The notes under the pieces were generated by a model that was not told the origin of the DNA, did not search any database, and was given only the letters and a program-made list of their open reading frames with translations. Shown one piece after another: positions 16,943 to 24,435 of a stretch of 64,000 nucleotides of DNA. The first letter of the stretch is position 1. Each line of letters opens with the position of its first letter. The position numbers were made by a program, and so were the translations under genes. Source of the DNA: JACVRM01 sp963839815 (lineage in GTDB: Bacteria > Actinomycetota > Thermoleophilia > Gaiellales > Gaiellaceae); the NCBI GenBank assembly GCA_963839815.1, contig CAWIWF010000006.1, positions 434,001 to 498,000 of the forward strand, written 5' to 3'.

Positions 16943-17719
16943 TTGGCTCAGCTCGAGATCACAGACCTGCACGTGTCCCTGGAGGACGGCACCGAGATCG
17001 TCAAGGGCGTCGACCTGACGGTCCGCCCGAACGAGGTGCACGCGATCATGGGGCCGAACGGCTCCGGCAAGTCCACGCTCGCGTACGCGCTCATGGGCCA
17101 CCCGGCCTACGAGATCACCGGCGGGCAGATCCTGCTCGACGGCGAGGACGTCACCGCCATGGAGGCCGACGAGCGCGCGCAGAAGGGGCTCTTCCTCGCC
17201 TTTCAGTACCCGCACGCGATCCCGGGCGTCACGGTCACGAGCTTCCTGCGCAGCGCCATCAACTCGATCCGCAAGGCGCGCGCCGGCGAGGACGATCCGA
17301 TCCCGATCCCCGAGTTCCGCACGGAGCTGATGGCGGCCATGGAGCGCCTCGGGATCACGCGCGAGCTGGCCTCCCGCTACCTCAACGACGGCTTCTCGGG
17401 CGGGGAGAAGAAGCGGGTCGAGATCCTGCAGATGGCGATGCTGAAGCCCCGCATCGCCGTGCTCGACGAGACCGACTCCGGCCTCGACATCGACGCGCTG
17501 CGGATCGTCGCCGCCGGTGTGCGCGAGCTGGTCAGCCCCGAGATGGGCGCGCTCGTGATCACGCACTACCAGCGGATCCTCAACTACATCAAGCCCGATT
17601 TCGTCCACGTCTTCGTCGGAGGGCGTATCGTGGAGGAGGGCGGACCAGAACTTGCCCATCGATTGGAAGCCGAGGGCTACGAAGCCTTCATGCCGGAGAA
17701 AGTAGGAGACGCAGCGTGA
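16943..17719 (+). CDS. sufC: Fe-S cluster assembly ATPase SufC
   Basis: A 258-aa ABC-type ATPase without membrane domains: Walker A GPNGSGKST, SufC-type Q-loop FQYPHAIPGV, signature FSGGEKKRVEILQ, Walker B IAVLDETDSGLDIDAL and switch ITHYQRIL. The DETDSGLD variant is specific for SufC. It forms the SufBCD scaffold that assembles Fe-S clusters. TTG start, with AAGGA about 7 bases upstream. First gene of an operon in which every downstream start overlaps or closely follows the preceding stop. No SufS, SufU or SufE is in the window. Confidence 0.95.
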   Translation: MAQLEITDLHVSLEDGTEIVKGVDLTVRPNEVHAIMGPNGSGKSTLAYALMGHPAYEITGGQILLDGEDVTAMEADERAQKGLFLAFQYPHAIPGVTVTSFLRSAINSIRKARAGEDDPIPIPEFRTELMAAMERLGITRELASRYLNDGFSGGEKKRVEILQMAMLKPRIAVLDETDSGLDIDALRIVAAGVRELVSPEMGALVITHYQRILNYIKPDFVHVFVGGRIVEEGGPELAHRLEAEGYEAFMPEKVGDAA

Positions 17720-19134
17720 GCGCACTCGATCAGGAGACACAGGTCGTCGCCGGGATCGGCAACGACTACAAGTACGGCTTCCACGATCGCGAGGACTACT
17801 TCTTCAAGTCGGGCCGCGGCCTGACGCGCGAAGTCGTCGCCGACATCTCCGAGCAGAAAGGCGAGCCGCAGTGGATGCGCGACCGTCGCCTGAAGGCGCT
17901 CGAATACTACGAGGCGCGGCCGCTGCCCACCTGGGGCGGGAACCTCGGCGAGATCGACTTCGACGCCATGCACTACTACATCCGGCCGACCGAGAAGCAG
18001 GCCACCTCCTGGGAGGACCTGCCGCCGGACATCAAGAACACGTGGGACCGGCTCGGCATCCCCGAGGCCGAGCGCAAGTTCCTGGCCGGCGTCGGCGCCC
18101 AGTACGAGTCCGAGGTCGTCTACCACAAGCTCCAGGAGCACCTCGAGTCGCAGGGCGTGCTCTTCCTCGACATGGACTCGGGTCTGCGCGAGCACGAGGA
18201 CATCGTCAAGGAGTACTTCGGGACGGTCATCCCGCCGAACGACAACAAGTTCGCGGCGCTCAACTCGGCCGTCTGGTCAGGCGGGTCCTTCATCTACGTG
18301 CCGCCCGGCGTGCGCATCGAGCAGCCGCTCCAGGCCTACTTCCGCATCAACGCGGAGAACATGGGCCAGTTCGAGCGGACGCTGATCATCGTCGACGAGG
18401 ACGCCTACGTGCACTACGTCGAGGGTTGCACCGCCCCGATCTACTCGTCCGACTCGCTGCACTCCGCGGTCGTCGAGATCATCGTCAAGCCGCGCGGCCG
18501 CTGCCGCTACACGACGATTCAGAACTGGTCGACGAACGTCTACAACCTCGTCACCAAGCGGGCCGTCGCCTACGAGGACGCCACCATGGAATGGGTCGAC
18601 GGCAACCTCGGCTCCAAGCTGACGATGAAGTACCCGGCCATCTGGCTGATGGGCGAGGGAGCCCACGGCGAGGTGCTCTCGATCGCCTTCGCCAACGAGG
18701 GGCAGCACCAGGACGCAGGTGGCAAGTGCGTGCACGTCGCGCCCAACACCACCTCGGTGATCACCTCCAAGTCGATCTCCAAGAACGGCGGCCGCTCGTC
18801 CTACCGCGGCCTGCTCGAGGTGGCGAAGGGCGCCCACGGCGCCAGGTCGAAGGTTGTCTGCGACGCGCTGATCCTCGACGAGGACTCGCGCACCGACACC
18901 TACCCGTACATCCGGATCGACGAGAACCAGGTCGACATCGGCCACGAGGCGACCGTGTCGAAGATCGGCGAGGAGCAGCTCTTCTACCTGATGTCGCGCG
19001 GCCTGAACGAGGCAGAGGCGACAGCGATGATCGTCTCCGGTTTCGTCGAGCCGATCACCAAGGAGCTCCCGCTCGAGTACGCCGTCGAGATGAACCGGCT
19101 GATCCAGCTGCAGATGGAAGGCTCCGTCGGCTGA
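17716..19134 (+). CDS. sufB: Fe-S cluster assembly protein SufB
   Basis: A 472-aa scaffold subunit. Landmarks are YKYGFHD near the N-terminus, WDRLGIPEAERKFLAGVGAQYESEVVYH, YVPPGVRIEQPLQAYFRIN, EGCTAPIYS, the beta-helix core, and the C-terminal DIGHEATVSKIGEEQLFYLMSRGL. The GTG start overlaps the sufC stop (GTGA), giving a normal-length protein; earlier in-frame starts lie inside sufC. It receives sulfur and, with SufC and SufD, builds Fe-S clusters, needed here by Rieske, MqnC and MqnE among others. Confidence 0.95.
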   Translation: MSALDQETQVVAGIGNDYKYGFHDREDYFFKSGRGLTREVVADISEQKGEPQWMRDRRLKALEYYEARPLPTWGGNLGEIDFDAMHYYIRPTEKQATSWEDLPPDIKNTWDRLGIPEAERKFLAGVGAQYESEVVYHKLQEHLESQGVLFLDMDSGLREHEDIVKEYFGTVIPPNDNKFAALNSAVWSGGSFIYVPPGVRIEQPLQAYFRINAENMGQFERTLIIVDEDAYVHYVEGCTAPIYSSDSLHSAVVEIIVKPRGRCRYTTIQNWSTNVYNLVTKRAVAYEDATMEWVDGNLGSKLTMKYPAIWLMGEGAHGEVLSIAFANEGQHQDAGGKCVHVAPNTTSVITSKSISKNGGRSSYRGLLEVAKGAHGARSKVVCDALILDEDSRTDTYPYIRIDENQVDIGHEATVSKIGEEQLFYLMSRGLNEAEATAMIVSGFVEPITKELPLEYAVEMNRLIQLQMEGSVG

Positions 19135-19162
19135 GGCCGCGCGGGGCCCCGTGGAGAGACCG

Positions 19163-19552
19163 ATGGCAGCTTCGGAGGGCACGACCAGGTCGTTCGCGGT
19201 CGAGCGGGTCGACTTCGTCTCCGTGCTCACGCAGGATCTGCCGCGCGCGAAGCGCTTCTACGTCGACACCCTCGGGCTCGAGCTCGAGACGGAGGGTGAG
19301 AGCGACATGGAGGTCCGCTGCGGACAGGTGACGCTCGACGTCTTCGATCCGTCAAGCATCGGTCAGCCGTTCGCACCCTCGCCGGCCGGGATCGCCCTGC
19401 GGGTCTCCGACGTGGACGCGGCGCGCGCCGAGCTCGAGGCGAAGGGGATCGAGTTCGACGGCGACACGATCGAGACCGGCGTCTGCAAGCAGGCGTGGTT
19501 CAGGGATCCCGACGGGAACGTGTTGATGCTGCACCGGCGGTACGACGCGTGA
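19163..19552 (+). CDS. VOC-superfamily protein 1 in the SUF operon
   Basis: A 129-aa glyoxalase/VOC fold (two beta-alpha-beta-beta-beta halves): VERVDFVSVLTQDLPRAKRFY, then GIALRVSDVDAARAEL, ending RDPDGNVLMLHRRY. The usual first metal ligand His is Asp here, and the Glu after DPxGN is Met, with a His two residues later. ATG 19163 was chosen because GGAGAG lies 5 bases upstream and it gives exactly the length of the two following paralogues. Function unknown; VOC proteins include dioxygenases, isomerases and binding proteins. Confidence 0.82.
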   Translation: MAASEGTTRSFAVERVDFVSVLTQDLPRAKRFYVDTLGLELETEGESDMEVRCGQVTLDVFDPSSIGQPFAPSPAGIALRVSDVDAARAELEAKGIEFDGDTIETGVCKQAWFRDPDGNVLMLHRRYDA

Positions 19553-19938
19553 TCGGCGTCGAGCGGGTCGACTACGTCCGCGTGCCCGTCACCGACATCG
19601 AGGCGGCCAAGCGCTTTTACGGCGAGCTGCTGGGCCTCACGCTCAACCCCAACTCGCCGGCCGACGACTGGATCGAGTACGAGGCAGGCAACGTCACCCT
19701 GGCGGTGATGACGCCGCACACCCATGAGTACGAGTTCGCGCCGCTTCCGCCCAGCACGATCGCGCTGCGGGTCGCTGATGTCGCCGAGGCGAAGGCAAGA
19801 CTGGAGGCCGCCGGTGTCGAGGTGGGCGACATGTGGGACTCGGGGGCCTGTCGCGGCGCAGGCGTCAATGATCCCGCCGGCAACCGCATCCTCCTCCATC
19901 GCCGCTACGCGGCGTATCCGGACGGGTCGCAGCCGTGA
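19549..19938 (+). CDS. VOC-superfamily protein 2 in the SUF operon
   Basis: A 129-aa paralogue of its two neighbours: VERVDYVRVPVTDIEAAKRFYGELLGL, then TIALRVADVAEAKARLEAAGVEV, ending NDPAGNRILLHRRYAAYPDGSQP. It shares the altered ligand pattern (RVDY; LLHRRY). GTG overlaps the previous stop by 4 bases, so translation is coupled. It is more like protein 3 than protein 1 at the C-terminus (YxxYxDGxQP), which suggests the last two arose by the most recent duplication. Role unknown. Confidence 0.82.
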   Translation: MIGVERVDYVRVPVTDIEAAKRFYGELLGLTLNPNSPADDWIEYEAGNVTLAVMTPHTHEYEFAPLPPSTIALRVADVAEAKARLEAAGVEVGDMWDSGACRGAGVNDPAGNRILLHRRYAAYPDGSQP

Positions 19939-20324
19939 TCGAGGCTCAGCGCGTCGACTTCGTCTCGATCCCCGTTCGGGACGTCGAGAGCTCCGCGGCG
20001 TTCTACGAGGGGACGCTCGGTCTCGACCGCGACCCCCTGTCCAACTCGAACTGGCCCGAGTATCGCCTCGGCAACGTGACGCTGGCGTTCGTCGTGCCCG
20101 CGCAGATCGGCTGGGAGTTCGTGACGGCGCCACCGGGATCGGTGGCCATTCGCGTCCCGGACGTGGCCGAGGCGCGCCGGAAGCTGGAGGAGGCAGGCGT
20201 CGCGTTCCTCGGCGAGACCTTCGACTCCGGCGTCTGCCACATGGCCTTCTTCTCCGACCCCGACGGGAACGGGCTGATGCTCCACCACCGCTACGCCCCC
20301 TACCACGACGGGACGCAGCCATGA
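19935..20324 (+). CDS. VOC-superfamily protein 3 in the SUF operon
   Basis: A 129-aa third paralogue: QRVDFVSIPVRDVESSAAFYEGTLGLDRD, then SVAIRVPDVAEARRKLEEAGVAF, ending SDPDGNGLMLHHRYAPYHDGTQP. GTG overlaps the previous stop by 4 bases, and its own stop overlaps sufD ATG (ATGA). All three VOC genes are thus locked between sufB and sufD in one translationally coupled operon. This suggests a role tied to Fe-S assembly, or control by the same stress signal; neither is shown by the sequence. Confidence 0.82.
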   Translation: MIEAQRVDFVSIPVRDVESSAAFYEGTLGLDRDPLSNSNWPEYRLGNVTLAFVVPAQIGWEFVTAPPGSVAIRVPDVAEARRKLEEAGVAFLGETFDSGVCHMAFFSDPDGNGLMLHHRYAPYHDGTQP

Positions 20325-21508
20325 GAGCGGAGCAGCTCGAGCGCTATCGCGCCATCCCGCTCCCGACCACCCGGGACGAGCCCTGGCGCTTCACCGATCT
20401 GCGCGGCTTCGACCCCGACGCGTTCGCTACCAACGGCGCCTCCGCCGCCTTGCAACAGACTGTCGCAAGCGACGGCGACACGATGCTCGAGATCGACGTC
20501 GCCGGCTATGCGGTCATGGACGCGGACGGGATCCGGGTCGAGCGCGCCCCCGACGGCGTCCGCTTCGAGCCGCTCGGCGACCACGAGCGGCTCGGCTCGC
20601 TCGTCGGCACCGAGGAGAAGTTCGCCGCTCACAACGCCGCCGCCTGGGAGCACGGCCTGCTCGTGCACGTGCCGAAGGGCGTCGAGCTCGAGCAGCCGCT
20701 CTACGTGCGCATCGCCAACCCGCCGGCCGGCGGCGCGCGTTTCTGGCGCCTGCTCGTCGTCGGCGAGGAGGGCAGCCGCTTCAGCATCATCGAGGAGTTC
20801 GCAGGCGCCGACCCGGAGACGGAGGGCTACTCGAACGCCGTCGCCGAGCTGTTCGTCGAGCAGGCGGCGAAGGTCGAGTACGTCAGCATCCAGAACCTGG
20901 CCCGCGAGACCTGGCACTTCGCCTCGCACCGGGCGCGGGTCGAGCGCGACGCAGAGCTCGACTGGGTCGCAGGCGGCTTCGGCTCCCGGAAGGGCAAGGT
21001 GCGCATCGAGAACGACCTCGCCGGCCCGGGAGCCACCTCGCGTGTCACCGGCGCCTACTTCGCCGACGGCAACCAGCACCTCGACTTCGACACCTTCCAG
21101 GCGCACCTGGCGCCGAACACGACCTCCGACTTCGCCTTCAAGGGCGCGCTTCGCGACCGGGCCACGGCGGTCTGGCGGGGGATGATCAAGGTCGAGAAGG
21201 AAGCCCAGAAGACGAACGCCTACCAGGAGAACCGCAACCTGCTGCTCTCGCCGAAGGCGCACGCCGACTCCATCCCCGGCCTCGAGATCGAGGCCAACGA
21301 CGTGCGCTGCACCCACGGCGCCACCATCGGCCAGGTCGACCGCGAGCAGCTCTTCTACCTGATGGCCCGCGGCCTCTCCCGCGGCGAGGCCGAGCGCCTG
21401 ATCGTGCGCGGCTTCTTCGCCGACGTCCTCGACCGGATCCAGCTCGACCCGGTACGCGAGGCTCTCGGCGCGGCGCTCGAAGCGCGAATACCGCTCGCCG
21501 AGGGCTAG
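20321..21508 (+). CDS. sufD: Fe-S cluster assembly protein SufD
   Basis: A 395-aa SufD: LPTTRDEPWRFTDLRGFDPD at the N-terminus, VHVPKGVELEQPLYVRIANPP, the beta-helix core DWVAGGFGSRKGKVRIENDLAGPGATS (two parts), and C-terminal ANDVRCTHGATIGQVDREQLFYLMARGLSRGEAE (two parts). ATG overlaps the last VOC stop. Around residues 43-50 the encoded ALQQTVAS coincides with a 21-bp palindrome (repeat C) found elsewhere only between genes. It falls in a variable loop between the N-terminal helices and the core, so function is probably kept. Confidence 0.94.
   Translation: MRAEQLERYRAIPLPTTRDEPWRFTDLRGFDPDAFATNGASAALQQTVASDGDTMLEIDVAGYAVMDADGIRVERAPDGVRFEPLGDHERLGSLVGTEEKFAAHNAAAWEHGLLVHVPKGVELEQPLYVRIANPPAGGARFWRLLVVGEEGSRFSIIEEFAGADPETEGYSNAVAELFVEQAAKVEYVSIQNLARETWHFASHRARVERDAELDWVAGGFGSRKGKVRIENDLAGPGATSRVTGAYFADGNQHLDFDTFQAHLAPNTTSDFAFKGALRDRATAVWRGMIKVEKEAQKTNAYQENRNLLLSPKAHADSIPGLEIEANDVRCTHGATIGQVDREQLFYLMARGLSRGEAERLIVRGFFADVLDRIQLDPVREALGAALEARIPLAEG
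20449..20469. repeat. Repeat C palindrome inside sufD
   Basis: Arms CTTGCAACAG and CTGTCGCAAG around A (one mismatch). It matches 30562-30582 and 45960-45980, which lie between genes. Confidence 0.75.
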
Positions 21509-21840
21509 ATCCCGCGGCGGCTAGTTCGCCGCCGCGGGGCCCTCGTCTCGCTCTGTTCGAAGGGGGGACGGGTCCCCCTTCGAGCTACCCCCTGGGGCGG
21601 GGCGGGGCGGGGGCGTCGGTGCGGCGGCTGGTTCGCCGCGGATACCGCTCGCCGAGGGCTAGATCCCGCGGCGGCCAGTTCGCCGCCGCGGGGCCCTCGG
21701 CTCGCTCTGTTCCAAGGGGGACGGATCCCCTTCGAGCTACCCCCTAGGGGCGGGGGGCTGGGGGGCGGGTGCGTCGGTGCAGCGGCTAGTTCGCCGCCGC
21801 GGGGCTTTCGGCTCGCTACCCCCTATGCGCGGGGCGGGGC
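21488..21840 (+). repeat. 154-bp tandem repeat carrying hairpins after sufD
   Basis: The last codons and stop of sufD plus following sequence (from 21488) recur from 21642, a period of 154 bases. A third partial unit starts near 21775. Each unit holds a strong hairpin CGCGGCGG / CCGCCGCG. The first also has TCGAAGGGGG / CCCCCTTCGA, with a decayed version in the second. They probably terminate the suf operon. The rest of 21841-21961 shows only the ferritin-gene leader. Confidence 0.8.
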
Positions 21841-21906
21841 GTCGCCGCCCAAGGGCGTTGCCGCCCTGAGCCGAACCGGTCTGTCTCTCTGGGCGAAGGA
21901 GAGCAA

Positions 21907-21940
21907 CAGGCGCCAAGCGATCACGGGGTTCAGGCGCCAA
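21907..21940 (+). promoter_or_regulatory. Direct repeat upstream of ferritin-like gene
   Basis: CAGGCGCCAA occurs at 21907-21916 and 21931-21940 (24-base period), just upstream of the SD (AAGGGAG) of the first ferritin-like gene. It may be an operator or leader structure. Confidence 0.35.
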
Positions 21941-21961
21941 CCTCACCAGAAGGGAGACACC

Positions 21962-22618
21962 ATGTCGGATCACCTCACCCTGGCCGCTGTCGATACCGAC
22001 GGCGCGCTACGGGAGGCGCTTGACGACGTCGCTGGGGCATCGCGCAGCGACTTCCTCAAGCGGGCTGCCGTGGCGGGTGGAACCATCGCCGTCGGCGGCG
22101 TCATCCTCGGCGGGCTGCCCAAGCTCGTCACGGCGGCTCCGTCGCCGTCGCAGGACGTTCAGATCCTCAACTTCGCCCTGCTGCTCGAGTACCTCGAGGC
22201 GGAGTTCTACACCCAGGCCGAGGCCTCGGGCGCGCTGTCGGGCGAGACCGCCCGCTTCGCGAAGGTCGTGGGCGGCCATGAGCGCGCGCACGTCGCTTTC
22301 CTGAAGAAGGCGCTCGGCTCCAAGGCACGCTCCAAGCCCACGTTCGACTTCAAGGGCACGACCGAGAACCAGGCCAAGTTCCAGGCCACCGCGGTCGTCC
22401 TCGAGGACACGGGCGTGGCGGCGTACAACGGCCAGGGGCCGCGCCTCACCAAGGGCACCCTGGGCGCAGCCGCACAGATCGTCTCGGTCGAGGCACGTCA
22501 CGCCGCCTGGATCAGGGACATCGTCCGCAAGAACCCGGCCCCGGTCGCGTTCGACGAGGCGAAGACCAAGGCACAGATCGAGGCCGCCGTCGGCAAGACC
22601 GGCTTCATCACCGGCTAG
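21962..22618 (+). CDS. Exported ferritin-like protein 1
   Basis: A 218-aa protein. Residues 26-55 look like an export signal (SRSDFLKRAAVAGGTIAVGG) resembling a Tat signal but with only one arginine of the pair. The mature part is a four-helix ferritin-like domain with likely di-metal ligands in LEYLEAEFYTQ, GHERAHV, VLEDTGVAAY and SVEARHAAWI. It belongs to the desiccation-associated ferritin-like group, whose activity is poorly known; metal binding or oxidation is inferred. SD AAGGGAG precedes ATG. It is about 60% like the next gene by eye, a tandem duplication. Confidence 0.85.
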   Translation: MSDHLTLAAVDTDGALREALDDVAGASRSDFLKRAAVAGGTIAVGGVILGGLPKLVTAAPSPSQDVQILNFALLLEYLEAEFYTQAEASGALSGETARFAKVVGGHERAHVAFLKKALGSKARSKPTFDFKGTTENQAKFQATAVVLEDTGVAAYNGQGPRLTKGTLGAAAQIVSVEARHAAWIRDIVRKNPAPVAFDEAKTKAQIEAAVGKTGFITG

Positions 22619-22644
22619 CCATGAGCAACCACAAGGAGACCACG

Positions 22645-23343
22645 ATGGCACTGGAGTTCACCCTCGAAGAAGTGGATCGCGACGGTGCGATCCAGGAGGC
22701 GATCGAGAAGACGGCCGGCGACTCGCGGGCCGCGTTCCTCGGCAAGGCAGCCGTGCTCGGCGGCGGTGTCGTGGGCGGCAGTGCCGTGCTCGGCGCGATC
22801 GCCTCACCGGCGGCGGCGGCGACGAAGAACGACGTCGACATCGCCAACTTCGCCCTCACGCTCGAGTACCTGGAGGCGGAGTTCTACACCCAGGCAGTGC
22901 GGCTGGGCGCCCTCAGCGGCCCGACGCTGCGCCTCGCGCAGATCGTCGGCGCCCATGAGCGTGCCCATGTCGCAGCCCTGAAGAAGATGCTCGGCAGCGC
23001 CGCAGTGGCCAAGCCGACGTTCAACTTCAAGGGCACGACCGAGAGCCAGGCCAAGTTCCAGCAGACGGCCCAGGTGCTCGAGGACACAGGCGTGGCCGCG
23101 TACGCGGGCCAGGCCGGCAACATCGACAGCGACGCGATCCTCAAGGCCGCGCTCGCGATCCACTCGGTCGAGGCTCGCCACGCGGGCTGGATCCGGCACC
23201 TGAACGGCACGTCGCCGGCTCCGGTCGCATTCGACAAGCCGAAGACGAAGGGTCAGATCCTGGCCGCCGTCAACGCCACGGGCTTCATCGCGGCAGCAGC
23301 GCCGCGGATGTCCAGAAGGGGCGCGCCGTCATTCACCGGCTAA
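22645..23343 (+). CDS. Exported ferritin-like protein 2
   Basis: A 232-aa paralogue of the previous protein, with signal-like SRAAFLGKAAVLGGGVVGG and ligand segments LEYLEAEFYTQ, AHERAHV, VLEDTGVAAY and SVEARHAGWI. ATG 22645 is preferred over ATG 22621 because AAGGAG lies 7 bases before it. The C-terminus runs past the GF(I)-TG end of protein 1 with an extra RMSRRGAPSFTG, in the same stretch where the L,D-transpeptidase signal should begin, so the gene border may have been rearranged. Confidence 0.85.
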   Translation: MALEFTLEEVDRDGAIQEAIEKTAGDSRAAFLGKAAVLGGGVVGGSAVLGAIASPAAAATKNDVDIANFALTLEYLEAEFYTQAVRLGALSGPTLRLAQIVGAHERAHVAALKKMLGSAAVAKPTFNFKGTTESQAKFQQTAQVLEDTGVAAYAGQAGNIDSDAILKAALAIHSVEARHAGWIRHLNGTSPAPVAFDKPKTKGQILAAVNATGFIAAAAPRMSRRGAPSFTG

Positions 23344-23408
23344 GCCCCCGCACGATCGGCCGGGGCGGCCGCTGGGCCGCCCTGGCCGCGGCACTGGCGA
23401 TCGCGGCC

Positions 23409-24158
23409 GTGCTCGCCATCGCGCTCTCGGGCCCCTCGTCGGGGCAGTCCGAGGCGCGCATGGCGGGCCCGGCCGCGGCGTCGGGCGCCGCCGGCGCCTC
23501 GGCGCCCGCGCGGCGTGGATCGGCGAAGCCGTTCCCGCTGAGCGATGCCAATGGCATCTCGCGCTGGGCTCCCGTCGAGCGGGCGGTCGCCGCCCGCGCC
23601 CGTCCCACCAGGACGGCCCGGATCGTCGCCCGCCTCGACACGCTCACGCCCGAACGCACGACGAACGCCGTGCTGCTGCTGGCGCGCGTCGAGCGCGAAG
23701 GGCGCCTCTGGCTCAAGGTGCGGCTGCCGGTTCTCCCCAACAACACGGTCGGCTGGGTTCCTCGCGAGGCTCTCGGCGCGTACCGCGCGGTCACGACGCA
23801 TCTCGTCATCGACCGCGGCCGGTTCACCGCCACCCTCCTCCGGCGCGGCAAGCAGATCTTCCGTGCCCCCATCGGCGTCGGCAAGTCGCAGTGGCCGACG
23901 CCCGCCGGACGGTTCTACGTCCGCAACAAGCTCACGGGCTACAGCAGCCCGTTCTACGGCCCGATCGCGTTCGGCACCAGCGCGCGCTCGGCCGTCCTGA
24001 CCGACTGGCCCGCCGGGGGGTTCATCGGCATCCATGGAACCAATCGCCCGGACATCATCCCCGGCCGCGTCTCGCACGGCTGCATCCGGCTGCGCAACCC
24101 GGACATCCTCCGGCTCGCGCAGCTGCTGCCGCCGGGGACGCCGGTCACGATCCGCTAG
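23409..24158 (+). CDS. L,D-transpeptidase with SH3-like domain
   Basis: A 249-aa (minimum) cell-envelope enzyme. After a signal anchor and Ala-rich linker comes an SH3-like repeat (RAVAARARPTRTARIVARL to VGWVPREAL). The YkuD catalytic domain follows, with FIGIHGTN and SHGCIRLRNPD holding the active-site His and Cys. Such enzymes form 3-3 peptidoglycan cross-links or attach proteins to the wall. The start is uncertain: GTG 23409 falls inside the signal helix, and the frame is open upstream (RTIGRGGRWAALAAALAIAAV), but no ATG/GTG/TTG occurs there, so a rare start or a small indel is possible. Confidence 0.85.
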   Translation: MLAIALSGPSSGQSEARMAGPAAASGAAGASAPARRGSAKPFPLSDANGISRWAPVERAVAARARPTRTARIVARLDTLTPERTTNAVLLLARVEREGRLWLKVRLPVLPNNTVGWVPREALGAYRAVTTHLVIDRGRFTATLLRRGKQIFRAPIGVGKSQWPTPAGRFYVRNKLTGYSSPFYGPIAFGTSARSAVLTDWPAGGFIGIHGTNRPDIIPGRVSHGCIRLRNPDILRLAQLLPPGTPVTIR

Positions 24159-24180
24159 CCCAAAACGAAAGGACACAGAC

Positions 24181-24435
24181 ATGCCTGGATTCGTCGGACT
24201 TCCCGAACTGCTTCTCCTCGGCCTCGTCGTGCTACTGATCTTCGGCCCCAAGCGCCTGCCGGAGATGGGCCGCTCGATCGGCAACGGCCTGCGTGAGTTC
24301 AAGAGCTCGGTCACCGGTGAGAACAAGGACGAGCAGCAGGAGCCGCTCGTCTTCGCCGAGCTCGAGCAGGGTGAGACCACCACCGTCAAGCCTGTCGCCG
24401 AGACGCGCGAGCCGGTGGCAACGTCGGCGCGATGA
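24181..24435 (+). CDS. tatA: TatA/TatB-type translocase subunit (system 2)
   Basis: An 84-aa protein with an N-terminal membrane helix (GLPELLLLGLVVLLIFGPKRLPEMG) and the amphipathic helix GRSIGNGLREFKSSVTGE, then an acidic tail. SD AAAGGA precedes ATG. It overlaps tatC by 4 bases. It is close to the system 1 subunit, so the pairs probably arose by duplication. Position after two secreted ferritin-like genes suggests a dedicated export pair. Confidence 0.92.
   Translation: MPGFVGLPELLLLGLVVLLIFGPKRLPEMGRSIGNGLREFKSSVTGENKDEQQEPLVFAELEQGETTTVKPVAETREPVATSAR

Noticed and set aside
16843..17715. N-terminal extension of SufB of almost 300 codons
   Set aside because: The frame is open by chance through sufC; sufC is clearly coded in another frame, and GTG 17716 gives a normal SufB.
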